Of a stretch of DNA of 64,000 nt, positions 9,347 through 16,943 are shown in pieces. Positions within the stretch are counted from its first letter, which is position 1. Every line of letters starts with the position of its first letter. Under the pieces are notes generated by a model that did no database searches, was not told the DNA's origin, and saw only the letters and a program-made list of their open reading frames with translations. Made by a program: the position numbers and the translations under genes. Source of the DNA: Chitinophaga filiformis (lineage in GTDB: Bacteria > Bacteroidota > Bacteroidia > Chitinophagales > Chitinophagaceae); the NCBI RefSeq assembly GCF_021646545.1, contig NZ_JAKIRP010000002.1, positions 558,001 through 622,000 of the forward strand. Reading direction: 5' to 3'.

Positions 9347-10774
9347 ATGAAAAAACTTGCTATCCTTTTATTCACGCTTTCCCTCACCCCCAAGCTGCTT
9401 TCCGCTCAGCAGAATGTTAACCATGACGGAAAAATGCAATGGTGGCGCGAAGCACGCTTTGGTATGTTTATCCATTGGGGCGTATATGCTGTTCCGGCCG
9501 GTACTTATAAAGGTCAGCGCATCAACCGCATTGGCGAATGGATTATGAACCGTGGTAAAATACCGGTGGCGGATTACCAGGAATTCGCCAAACAGTTTAA
9601 TCCCACAAAATATGATCCTGATGCATGGGTAAGGATGGCGAAAGATGCGGGTATGAAATACATTGTCATTACCGCCAAACACCACGACGGATTTGCCCTG
9701 TTCGATTCAAAAGCCAGTACCTGGGATATTGCAGACGCTACGCCGTATCATAAAGATCTGTTGAAGCCACTGGCTGAAGCCTGCCGTAAATATGGCGTCA
9801 AACTCGGTTTTTATTATTCGCAGGCGCAGGACTGGAACAACCCTGGCGGAGCGGCTTCCCGTAAGGTAACCACCGAAGGTTGGGCTAATCCTGATTCTGC
9901 CCGCATCGACGCTTATACCGCTGCAAACAATGGTCACTGGGATCCTGCTCAGACTACCAGAACCATGTCGCAATACATCGATGATGTGGCGGTACCGCAG
10001 GTAAAGGAACTGCTGACTAATTATGGCGATGTGGCTGTTCTCTGGTGGGATACACCCACCAACATGACCGACGAGTACGCAGAGAAGTTCAATAAACTTC
10101 TAAAGCTGCAACCTCAGATTATTACCAATGACCGCCTCAAACGGCCTAATTACCCGGGCGATTATAAAACGCCGGAACAAAGGATCCCGAGCCTGAATGA
10201 ACTGGATGGAAAGGATTGGGAAACCTGTATGACGATGAATGAAACCTGGGGATATAAAAGCTATGCAAACAACTGGAAGAGTTCAGAAACCCTGGTGCGT
10301 AACCTGGTGGATATAGCTTCCAAAGGTGGCAATTATCTGTTGAATGTAGGGCCTAAAGCAGATGGTACCTTCCCACAGGAGAGCATTGATCTGCTCAAAC
10401 AGGTAGGCGACTGGATGAAGGTGAACGGCGAGGCTATCTATGATACAGAAGCCAGTCCTTTTGGGTTATTTACCTGGGGACGTTGTACTAAGAAAGAAAG
10501 CGCCGGCAATACCACACTTTATTTCTCGGTATTTGAATGGCCCAAAGATGGAAAACTGGTGATACCAGGTTTAAAGAATAAAGTGACGTCAGCAAAATTA
10601 CTTGCCAATAATAAAGCATTGAAAACAGGCGCCGACAGTGAAGGATTGGCGATAGAGGTGCCTGCCGGTGCATCAGACAAGATTGCTACGGTGATAAAAG
10701 TGGAAGTAAATGGAAGAGTAGCAGGCACGCTGCCCCAGCAAAAGGAAAAGATGAAGGCAGGAGCGATTGATTAA
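9347..10774 (+). CDS. Secreted alpha-L-fucosidase, glycoside hydrolase family 29
   Basis: This 475-residue protein has a signal peptide (MKKLAILLFTLSLTPKLLSAQ) and a GH29 catalytic domain. Typical motifs are the N-terminal block WWREARFGMFIHWGVYAVPAG, the block ITAKHHDGFALFDSK, and the strand VAVLWWDTPTN near residue 236, whose Asp fits the family nucleophile. GGNYLLNVGPKADG near 330-345 is also typical of the family. After about residue 390 a small beta-sandwich follows. GH29 enzymes remove alpha-linked L-fucose from glycan ends. The signal peptide places it in the periplasm or outside the cell, and the esterase and Sus genes nearby fit glycan use. It is not in an operon with them. Confidence 0.93.
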   Translation: MKKLAILLFTLSLTPKLLSAQQNVNHDGKMQWWREARFGMFIHWGVYAVPAGTYKGQRINRIGEWIMNRGKIPVADYQEFAKQFNPTKYDPDAWVRMAKDAGMKYIVITAKHHDGFALFDSKASTWDIADATPYHKDLLKPLAEACRKYGVKLGFYYSQAQDWNNPGGAASRKVTTEGWANPDSARIDAYTAANNGHWDPAQTTRTMSQYIDDVAVPQVKELLTNYGDVAVLWWDTPTNMTDEYAEKFNKLLKLQPQIITNDRLKRPNYPGDYKTPEQRIPSLNELDGKDWETCMTMNETWGYKSYANNWKSSETLVRNLVDIASKGGNYLLNVGPKADGTFPQESIDLLKQVGDWMKVNGEAIYDTEASPFGLFTWGRCTKKESAGNTTLYFSVFEWPKDGKLVIPGLKNKVTSAKLLANNKALKTGADSEGLAIEVPAGASDKIATVIKVEVNGRVAGTLPQQKEKMKAGAID

Positions 10775-11127
10775 GCTATTTTATTCTGGAGGTTTAGTAT
10801 AACCGGTTTATCCTGCCGGGATGTTTCCTGGTAGGATAACGGTTATGCACTCATCGTAACCAATCTTTTAATACAAGGGCCTTTTTCGTAGTACGAGATG
10901 GAGCTATCGCCCGCGCCGAATGGTCCGTGGAGGCATAATCCATTAATTGATAATAGCCAGGTGTTCAGTCTGGCATTGAGAAGTGCAGAATCAGCGGGAA
11001 ACAACATTGCATATGATATTGCCTGTTGCTTAGTTGGCGTTATAGAATTCAGCTATCGCAGACCAGATGCGCGGATACTGGAAAATGTGCCTGAGGTGAT
11101 GGACAGTAAACGCTGATCTGGGAATGA
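10775..11127. other. Non-coding gap after the fucosidase gene
   Basis: About 350 bp. A 72-codon frame at 10898-11116 (starting MELSPAPNGPWRH) has no recognisable family and is probably chance. An imperfect inverted repeat around 10800-10850 (ACCGGTTTATCCTGCCGGGA ... AGGATAACGGTT) could act as a terminator for the fucosidase transcript. Confidence 0.35.
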
Positions 11128-11457
11128 TCAGTTAACATCGTTTAATAAACGATATTTAAATGATTTGGTTCGTTGTAAAAATTCCTGAAGATACAGCCTG
11201 ATCATATACGCCAGTTTTTTATGAAACCAGTCAATTGTAGGCAAATCTCTGTTTATTGAAATATATTCCAGTGCTTTTCCTTCCAGGCTTCGTTTTAGCT
11301 TCTCTACGTATTTACGTATCCACAACTGGAAGGTATCCTCATTTTTGAGTCTATCTACATCTTTGCTTGAAGATAAGAATTCCACATATAGGGCATTGAC
11401 AGAGGCAAGTGCTGTCCTGTCAAAATTAGTTAGCAGTTTTTCCTCGTTGTTATACAT
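11128..11457 (-). CDS. Hypothetical helical protein, 109 aa
   Basis: I do not recognise this protein. It is charged and predicted mostly helical (FLSSSKDVDRLKNEDTFQLWIRKYVEKLKRSL, with WFHKKLAYMIRLYLQEFLQR near the end). There is no signal peptide, membrane segment or Cys motif. It lies on the same strand as the small gene at 11597-11863 and the RRM gene, but with gaps of 139 bp and 52 bp, so co-transcription is only possible. Protein-like composition and a clean frame support coding; function unknown. Confidence 0.55.
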   Translation of the reverse strand: MYNNEEKLLTNFDRTALASVNALYVEFLSSSKDVDRLKNEDTFQLWIRKYVEKLKRSLEGKALEYISINRDLPTIDWFHKKLAYMIRLYLQEFLQRTKSFKYRLLNDVN

Positions 11458-11596
11458 ATACTTCGTTTTATGTTTATGAACTGATCAGTATTTCCAGACC
11501 GGGCTACAAAACGTTTTATTGATTGCGGAGTGTCGATAGATTGAAATACAATGGGTACAATATAAGCCAGGAATGTAATCGTGGTGCATGTATGGT

Positions 11597-11863
11597 TCAT
11601 TCGAGGGTCCATAAAGGATTATCCTTATTCTCGCCATATAACATGATCTCATCACCATTCATTTCAAGGCGAAACAAACTCTCATTTGCAATTTGTTTTG
11701 CTGCCTGCAGATAGAAGATCCCATCTAACATATGAATTACAATCGGAATGTTAGCGCAGCGATCTAAAAAAAGACAGCTGTTGAGAAATCTAAATTTATG
11801 TTGTCCCGTTTTTTCATAGTAGGACCTGCTATGTAATTTATCGTATATATCACTTACTGTCAT
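11597..11863 (-). CDS. Hypothetical protein, 88 aa
   Basis: I do not recognise this protein. It begins MTVSDIYDKLHSRSYYEKTGQHKF, has a hydrophobic middle (CANIPIVIHMLDGIFYLQAAKQIA) and ends FRLEMNGDEIMLYGENKDNPLWTLE. It looks like a small alpha/beta domain without known motifs. It is 52 bp downstream of the RRM gene on the same strand and could share its transcript. Confidence 0.5.
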   Translation of the reverse strand: MTVSDIYDKLHSRSYYEKTGQHKFRFLNSCLFLDRCANIPIVIHMLDGIFYLQAAKQIANESLFRLEMNGDEIMLYGENKDNPLWTLE

Positions 11864-11915
11864 ATTTTCATGTTTTAGTAATGAGAAAGGGTTATTTAAC
11901 CCTTTCCCTAAAAAT

Positions 11916-12197
11916 TTACCAACGACTATTATAGGAAGACCTGTTAGTTTTTTCCTCCCGGGGCCTGGCTTTACTAGCAGCTATTGCTTTGCCGTCAAGC
12001 GAAGAGCCGTCCATTTCCAGGATGGCTTTTTCGGCCTCTGCATCATTGGGCATGGTGACAAAACCAAACCCTCTGCTGCGATTCGTGTATTTATCAATGA
12101 TGATATTTGCAGAACTTACGACTCCGAATTTGGAAAATTGTTTTTTTAAATCCTCACCTAAAACATAAGGACTCAGATTAGATACATAAATATCCAT
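11916..12197 (-). CDS. Small RNA-binding protein with one RRM domain
   Basis: This 93-residue protein is almost entirely an RNA recognition motif: RNP2 is IYVSNL at 3-8 and RNP1 is RGFGFVTM at about 42-49, followed by the DGSSLDGKAI strand and a short basic, Ser/Arg/Asn-rich tail (EEKTNRSSYNSRW). Short single-RRM proteins of this kind are common in cyanobacteria and Bacteroidota and bind single-stranded RNA, in some species during cold stress. The upstream leader of over 100 bp has room for regulation, but I see no specific element. Confidence 0.92.
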   Translation of the reverse strand: MDIYVSNLSPYVLGEDLKKQFSKFGVVSSANIIIDKYTNRSRGFGFVTMPNDAEAEKAILEMDGSSLDGKAIAASKARPREEKTNRSSYNSRW

Positions 12198-12446
12198 TTC
12201 TTGAAATTTTAATTTTGGAAAATTAGTTGATTGAGATAACGCAGGTGGTAAAAAAGAAAGCTGAGAAAGGAGACTTGCTTACTAAGTGCGGGTAGACTCA
12301 AACATTTGATCTTTCTAAAGGTATGGATTATTATTCTGGCTACCTAATTTAATATTCTTTGAATTATTATCGATGGCGGTGCTCGCTTTAGGAAAATTAC
12401 AGCATAAATAAGCTATTGTCGCTTTGTATTCATACCTTACACAGAT

Positions 12447-12959
12447 ATGAAATATAACAGACATGAAGAAATGGTCACATTTGAGAGATGTATTACTTTT
12501 CTTAATGATATAGGTATTCAGACATTCTATCGCAGCGTAGGGCAGGATAGTTTTTTGCCTGGTTTTCTGATTGAAAATGGGACAATCTTTATTGATAAAA
12601 ATATGCTGCAATATCCGGGCGATCTCCTGCATGAAGCCGGTCATATTGCAGTTGTGCCATCGGCAGATCGCCTTCATCTGACAGAAAAAGCGATCATCAA
12701 AAGAAAAGATCGGGAGGCGGAAGAAGTAATGGCTATTGCCTGGTCGTATGCAGCCTGCATGCATCTGATGATAGACCCTGTATTTGTTTTTCATGAGGAT
12801 GGTTACCGGGGCGGCAGTAATGCTATAATGAATAGTTGTAGTAAGAACGAATATATAGGAATGTTTATGTTGCAGAGCATTGGTATGAGTACAGCTGAAA
12901 AACAGATAAAATCTGATGAGACGGCATATCCTCGCATGATAAAATGGCTGCGTGGATGA
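12447..12959 (+). CDS. Putative metallopeptidase-like protein with HEAGH motif
   Basis: This 170-residue protein carries LLHEAGHIAVV at about residues 60-70, an HExxH zinc motif of the type seen in IrrE/ImmA-like proteins, with an acidic DREAEEVMAIAWSYAA segment downstream (about 93-107) that could give the third ligand. In that superfamily the enzyme often cleaves a repressor, but there is no partner repressor next door, so the substrate is unknown. There is no signal peptide. It is transcribed towards the RiPP locus, separated by a strong terminator at 13068-13104. A 30-bp shorter start is possible at ATG 12474. Confidence 0.6.
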   Translation: MKYNRHEEMVTFERCITFLNDIGIQTFYRSVGQDSFLPGFLIENGTIFIDKNMLQYPGDLLHEAGHIAVVPSADRLHLTEKAIIKRKDREAEEVMAIAWSYAACMHLMIDPVFVFHEDGYRGGSNAIMNSCSKNEYIGMFMLQSIGMSTAEKQIKSDETAYPRMIKWLRG

Positions 12960-13067
12960 TAGCTCACTCCGGTAATTGTGCCGAAGGTGCAGAACATACA
13001 GTCAGTATTACACTTTTACCTGGAAGAAATATAACCTGACACCAGCGAGAAGTGAAAAAGAATGTAA

Positions 13068-13104
13068 ACGAGAGACCCGCTGTAACGGCGGGTCTCTCGT
13101 TTTT
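13068..13104 (+). terminator. Strong rho-independent terminator, left edge of RiPP locus
   Basis: A perfect 13-bp stem (arms 13068-13080 and 13088-13100, ACGAGAGACCCGC and complement) with a 7-nt loop is followed by TTTT. It lies 109 bp after the HEAGH gene and 320 bp before the receptor gene, insulating the RiPP locus on its left side. Confidence 0.85.
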
Positions 13105-13425
13105 AGTGTCTGGAAGTGGACTTTCGGACCAGCTATAAAGTACTGATTTACACTTGTCCAAACTAGCTGATGAATTGACCCTGCTGGCTGTTCAGTAGGT
13201 CTGTTTCTATATATGCCGTCATTTCTGTTAATGGATTGATTAACAGTGTGTTTATTCCTGATGCGCTCCCCCCGGAAAACCAACTTGATCGAACCACTCC
13301 CCATTCTCGTCGAAAATCCCCATATACTCATCGAAGTCGTTTTCTAGTCAAAAGAATGTTTTAGAAATTCAGTTCAGATAAGGATAACTGCTTCAAATGA
13401 CATGGTCATTGTCAAATTTTATTTT

Positions 13426-15819
13426 ATGAAAATTATCGTTTTTTACCTGGTGAGTATGTTGTTTGTTATGGGAGCCAGTGCGCAGGCAGTTTCTGTTGGG
13501 GGAAAAATTACTGACGAAACGGGGCAACCTGCTTCGTTTGCCTCAGTTGCTGTATTAAAGGGCACTTTAGTCGTTGGCGAAAAAATTGCCTCTGAAGATG
13601 GAAGTTTTAAGATCATGATTGATAGTGTTGGTAGATATACAATTAAAATCCGCCATACATCATACGTAGAATTTTCACGGGAAATAGACCTGCAAGCTTC
13701 ATTGGATGCGGAAGTATTTGTTTTGAAGAAAGGTGAGAAACAGTTACGCGAAGTAACAGTGACAGCTAGTAAACCTTTCGTTACCAGAAAGATAGATCGC
13801 GTTGTAATGAATGTGCAGGATAATGCCATCGCCACAGGCAAATCCTCTATCGACCTGTTCCGTTTAGCTCCGGGAGTTTTTGTAAACAACGGTAATATCT
13901 CTATCAATGGCGTATGGGGTACCCGTGTAATGGTGAATGGAAGAATGCTTAATCTGAAAGGGGATGATTTAAAGAACTATCTGGCTAATTTGAAATCAAA
14001 CGATATTAAGTCCATAGAGATTATCGCTCATCCGCCGGCAGAGTATGATGCAGAAGGCAGTGGCGGTATTATTAATATCGTGCTGAAAAAGAATCTGAAC
14101 AGTGGCCTGAATGGTTATATAGGCGCAGACTATTCTATTGGTATAGGAAAATACCCCGCCTATCAGCCTTATCTGAGTTTGAACTACAGAAAGAAGAAAG
14201 TAGGGTTAAGTGGAAGTTATTCTTACGGACGGGAGAAGAATTTTCAGGATATCACCCAGGACCGGACTTTCACTGATAATGGACAGTACCATGCGGTTAC
14301 ATCTTCAACCGGGTGGAGGAATTCGAATAATGTAAAACTGGGCGCTACTTACGATATCAGCAATAAAGAATACATTGCAATTGACTATACGGGTCAGTTT
14401 GGGTGGTATAAGGACACCAGTCGTTCACTAACCACTATAAATTATCCACTCCAACAGAATAATACCGTTTCTGAAGGGATATTCCCTTCCTTTACAAAAA
14501 CAAAGTTTTCGAATGTAGGCCTGAATTACGGTATCACGACAGATTCTTTAGGTTCTAAATTCACCCTTGTTTCTGACTATACCTATAACGATAGAAGTGG
14601 GATAAGTGGAACCTATAGCAAGACACTTGATTTTAATAATGCCGTAATTGCAGATACTGTCTTCAATTTCCTGTATCCCAGTATTGCGAAGATCTTTACG
14701 GCAGATGTTAAGTATAACAAAGTGTTCAGGCACGGAAGGGCGCTGTCTTTCGGAGGAAAAGCCACCATTACCGATATTGATAATGACAATACCTATGAGA
14801 ATTACAATAACGGCGAATGGGGACATATTCCGGGGCTTGGATTTAATTACAAATACAGCGAGAAGATATATGCCGGCTTTGTGAATTTTAGTGGAAATGC
14901 GGCTGGTATAGAATATAAGCTGGGGCTACGCGGTGAAAACAGCGATATTTCCGGCACCCTGGCAGGTGGTGGGCAGGATACCATTGTGAAGCGGAATTAT
15001 TTTAATCTTTTCCCAACTGTCTTTTTAAAGAAAAATCTCAATAAAGATGAAAGCAATGCGCTTACACTGTCCTATAACAGGCGAATTAAGCGTCCTTCTT
15101 ACTTTGAGTTGAACCCATATAAATACTTCATTGATAACTATACGATACAAACAGGTAATCCGTTTTTAAATCCACAATTCACCGATGCTGTTGAACTGGG
15201 ATACATTTTTAAAAGTGAGTATTATATTGGCTTAAGTTATTCTCATACAAAAGATGTTATTAACCAGGTGATCGAAAATGATCCTGCCCTCAAGCAAATG
15301 ACCATATTGCGGAAGAATACGGGCAGTAATACCGTATACACCGGCACATTCAGCATTCCTGTGAAAATTACTGACTGGTGGAATACGAGCAATAATCTAT
15401 TGTTAACCTATACGGAATCTATTGCACCTGAGTTTTCCATTAAAAAAGGATCATTCGTACTGCAAACACAACAGGACATCAGCCTTCCAAATGGATTTGG
15501 TGTGAACCTGAATGGGTTTTATACACCGAGGATCGTTACCGGCAATATCGTTACAGGACGTATCGCAAGTATCGACTTCGGTATACAGAAGAGACTCCTG
15601 AACAATAAACTTACTGTAAAAGCATCTGTAAGCGATATTTTTTACACAAATAACTTTAAGGCGACGAGCTATTACAATGAATCGGTTATCAGCATAAGAC
15701 AGAAAGAACAAAGCCGTGTTCTGTCAATTACATCGGTGTACAACTTCAACCTGGGGAAAGCCTTTAAATCAAAAGAGATAAAAAGTAGCAATGCTGATGA
15801 AAAGAGCAGGCTAAAATAA
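13426..15819 (+). CDS. Outer-membrane beta-barrel receptor, TonB-dependent-like, first gene of RiPP locus
   Basis: From ATG 13426 the protein has about 797 residues: signal peptide (IIVFYLVSMLFVMGASAQA), a carboxypeptidase-regulatory-like domain at about 25-100 (GGKITDETGQPASFASVAV), a plug-like domain at about 110-220 (LREVTVTASKPFVTRKIDR, AEYDAEGSGGIINIVLKK) and a barrel of the outer-membrane beta-barrel family 3 type. The frame is open up to 13402, but ATG 13426 gives a proper signal peptide. It lies 73 bp upstream of the first precursor on the same strand. A role in export, uptake or self-protection for the peptide is inference. Its last 9 codons (ADEKSRLK and stop) are part of the unit that was duplicated downstream, which ties receptor and precursor together historically. 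Confidence 0.85.
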   Translation: MKIIVFYLVSMLFVMGASAQAVSVGGKITDETGQPASFASVAVLKGTLVVGEKIASEDGSFKIMIDSVGRYTIKIRHTSYVEFSREIDLQASLDAEVFVLKKGEKQLREVTVTASKPFVTRKIDRVVMNVQDNAIATGKSSIDLFRLAPGVFVNNGNISINGVWGTRVMVNGRMLNLKGDDLKNYLANLKSNDIKSIEIIAHPPAEYDAEGSGGIINIVLKKNLNSGLNGYIGADYSIGIGKYPAYQPYLSLNYRKKKVGLSGSYSYGREKNFQDITQDRTFTDNGQYHAVTSSTGWRNSNNVKLGATYDISNKEYIAIDYTGQFGWYKDTSRSLTTINYPLQQNNTVSEGIFPSFTKTKFSNVGLNYGITTDSLGSKFTLVSDYTYNDRSGISGTYSKTLDFNNAVIADTVFNFLYPSIAKIFTADVKYNKVFRHGRALSFGGKATITDIDNDNTYENYNNGEWGHIPGLGFNYKYSEKIYAGFVNFSGNAAGIEYKLGLRGENSDISGTLAGGGQDTIVKRNYFNLFPTVFLKKNLNKDESNALTLSYNRRIKRPSYFELNPYKYFIDNYTIQTGNPFLNPQFTDAVELGYIFKSEYYIGLSYSHTKDVINQVIENDPALKQMTILRKNTGSNTVYTGTFSIPVKITDWWNTSNNLLLTYTESIAPEFSIKKGSFVLQTQQDISLPNGFGVNLNGFYTPRIVTGNIVTGRIASIDFGIQKRLLNNKLTVKASVSDIFYTNNFKATSYYNESVISIRQKEQSRVLSITSVYNFNLGKAFKSKEIKSSNADEKSRLK

Positions 15820-15821
15820 AA

Positions 15822-15838
15822 TATTGGTTGCAACAATA
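15822..15838. promoter_or_regulatory. Conserved near-palindrome in precursor leader (copy 1; also 16166-16182 and 16517-16528)
   Basis: TATTGGTTGCAACAATA at 15822-15838 recurs identically at 16166-16182. Copy 3 has the perfect 12-bp palindrome TTGTTGCAACAA at 16517-16528. All lie 57-71 bp upstream of the precursor ATGs. Preservation of symmetry, with copy 3 even more symmetric than copies 1 and 2, fits a protein-binding site or a small RNA hairpin, but shared ancestry of the cassettes explains part of the likeness. Confidence 0.4.
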
Positions 15839-15892
15839 TGGGGATGCCGAAAACCATTACAAAGAGTAGGCACAACTCTCAAATTTAAAACT

Positions 15893-16078
15893 ATGTCTAC
15901 AGAAAAAAAATCAGCAATCGAGAAAGCTGCTGAATCTCTTGAAGTTGAAAAATTGACTGAGAATGAAGCCGGCAAGTTAGAAGGAGGTTTTTCAAATGCT
16001 ATTTCTGAGAGTGATGAGGGTAGTGGAGGACTAAATATTTCAAAATGTTATTGCACCGGTACGCCTACTACTACCTGA
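15893..16078 (+). CDS. RiPP precursor peptide 1, double-glycine leader, core with SKCYCT
   Basis: This 61-residue peptide starts at ATG 15893 (MSTEKKSAIEKAAESL). The frame is open a further 23 codons upstream, but the copies at 16237 and 16585 show that MSTEKK is the shared start. The leader is amphipathic, ends ENEAGKLEGGF, and should be cut after GG by the C39 peptidase of the exporter at 19582. The predicted core is about 28 residues, rich in Ser/Thr, Gly and acidic residues, and ends LNISKCYCTGTPTTT with two Cys. It resembles the GG-Bacteroidales class of natural-product precursors. The Cys/Ser/Thr cluster is a plausible target for the SPASM enzyme or the LanB dehydratase; which one acts is not known. 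Confidence 0.85.
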   Translation: MSTEKKSAIEKAAESLEVEKLTENEAGKLEGGFSNAISESDEGSGGLNISKCYCTGTPTTT

Positions 16079-16236
16079 GCGTAATAGGATTTAATCTGGT
16101 AAAAGATATTATATCAAATGCGACAAAAATTAGCATGCTGATGAAAAAGGCAGGCTAAAATAAAATATTGGTTGCAACAATATGGGGATGCCGAAAACCA
16201 TTACCAAGAGTAGGCGCAACTTTCAAATTTAACACT

Positions 16237-16428
16237 ATGTCTACAGAAAAAAAATCAGCTATCGAGAAAGCTGCTAAATCTCTTGAGTTTGAAAAATTGA
16301 GTGAAAATGAAGCCGGCCAATTAGCCGGAGGCTTTTCAGAAGCTATTTCTGAAAGTGACGCCGATGATGGTGGATTCGAAATTAACATTTCTAAATGCCA
16401 CTGTACTTCTACGCCTGTTACAACCTGA
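16237..16428 (+). CDS. RiPP precursor peptide 2, paralogue
   Basis: This 63-residue peptide is a close paralogue of the peptide at 15893: leader MSTEKKSAIEKAAKSLEFEK, cleavage motif ENEAGQLAGGF, and core ending INISKCHCTSTPVTT. Leader residues are nearly unchanged, while the central core segment (SEAISESDADDGGFE) differs, the pattern expected when leader recognition is kept and the product diversifies. The two Cys and the flanking NIS and CT residues are invariant in all three paralogues. The upstream in-frame extension of 23 codons is also present here, but absent in paralogue 3. Confidence 0.87.
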   Translation: MSTEKKSAIEKAAKSLEFEKLSENEAGQLAGGFSEAISESDADDGGFEINISKCHCTSTPVTT

Positions 16429-16584
16429 TCATCTGTTGTAATCTGGTAGAAGTATTTTATTCAAAAGCGACAAGGAAATAGCAGTGCTGACGAGAGAAGC
16501 AGGCTAAATAAAATGCTTGTTGCAACAATGGGGCTGCCGAAAACCATTATAAAGAGTAGGCTAAAAAATTAAAATCTTACAGCT

Positions 16585-16776
16585 ATGTCCACAGAAAAAA
16601 AATCAGCTATTGAGAAAGCAGCTAAATCCCTCGATTTTGAAAAATTGAGTGAAAATGAAGCTGGTCAGCTAGCAGGCGGGTTTTCAGATGCTTTGGATGC
16701 CGAAAGCCTCAGCGCGGGTGACATTAATATCTCTAAATGTCATTGTACTACTAACCCTACCAAGCCTACTGAATAG
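16585..16776 (+). CDS. RiPP precursor peptide 3, paralogue
   Basis: This 63-residue peptide has leader MSTEKKSAIEKAAKSLDFEK, motif ENEAGQLAGGF and a core that ends INISKCHCTTNPTKPTE. It is the most diverged core of the three, and it lacks the upstream in-frame extension, which fixes MSTEKK as the true start of the family. A 14-bp stem-loop follows 51 bp after its stop, before the SPASM gene, so the three precursor genes probably form the abundant part of the transcript. Confidence 0.87.
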   Translation: MSTEKKSAIEKAAKSLDFEKLSENEAGQLAGGFSDALDAESLSAGDINISKCHCTTNPTKPTE

Positions 16777-16827
16777 TATATGCTGGCTTGAAGCTTTATT
16801 TCTGGAAGGCATTCCTTCAATTAATAG

Positions 16828-16867
16828 ATGAATAGCCTGTCAGATCAAGAAAAGACAGGCTATTCAT
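16828..16867 (+). terminator. Stem-loop between precursor genes and maturase gene (terminator or processing site)
   Basis: Perfect 14-bp arms at 16828-16841 and 16854-16867 (ATGAATAGCCTGTC and complement) with a 12-nt loop, followed by TTCTAAG rather than a long T-run. In RiPP loci a leaky terminator or RNA stabiliser here raises precursor RNA over enzyme RNA; that role is inferred from position. Confidence 0.6.
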
Positions 16868-16943
16868 TTCTAAGATACGATCTATTCTTTGTTCGACTTC
16901 TGATAATGTTGTTTTGTTTCTTATCATACTTAAATGATGTATT

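Larger units (their letters stand above)
15793..16776 (+). repeat. Three tandem copies of a ~345-bp cassette: receptor 3' tail, leader and precursor gene
   Basis: Unit 1 starts at about 15793, unit 2 at 16137 and unit 3 at 16486. Unit 1 to 2 spacing is exactly 344 bp both at the cassette start and at the precursor ATGs (15893, 16237); unit 2 to 3 is 348-349 bp. Unit 1 begins inside the receptor gene with codons for ADEKSRLK-stop. Units 2 and 3 keep relics of the same codons (ADEKGRLK-stop and ADERSRLN) in the gaps between precursors, followed by a conserved leader with GTTGCAACAAT, TGCCGAAAACCATTA and AAGAGTAGG. So the duplicated unit ran from the receptor tail through the precursor. Confidence 0.9.

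Noticed and set aside
10898..11116. 72-codon frame after the fucosidase
   Set aside because: No recognisable feature, no clear start signal and no partner; probably chance.
15824..15892. 23-codon in-frame extension upstream of precursors 1 and 2
   Set aside because: Precursor 3 lacks it although the leader is related, and the shared MSTEKK start makes a normal-length leader; the extension is open by chance within the duplicated non-coding leader.
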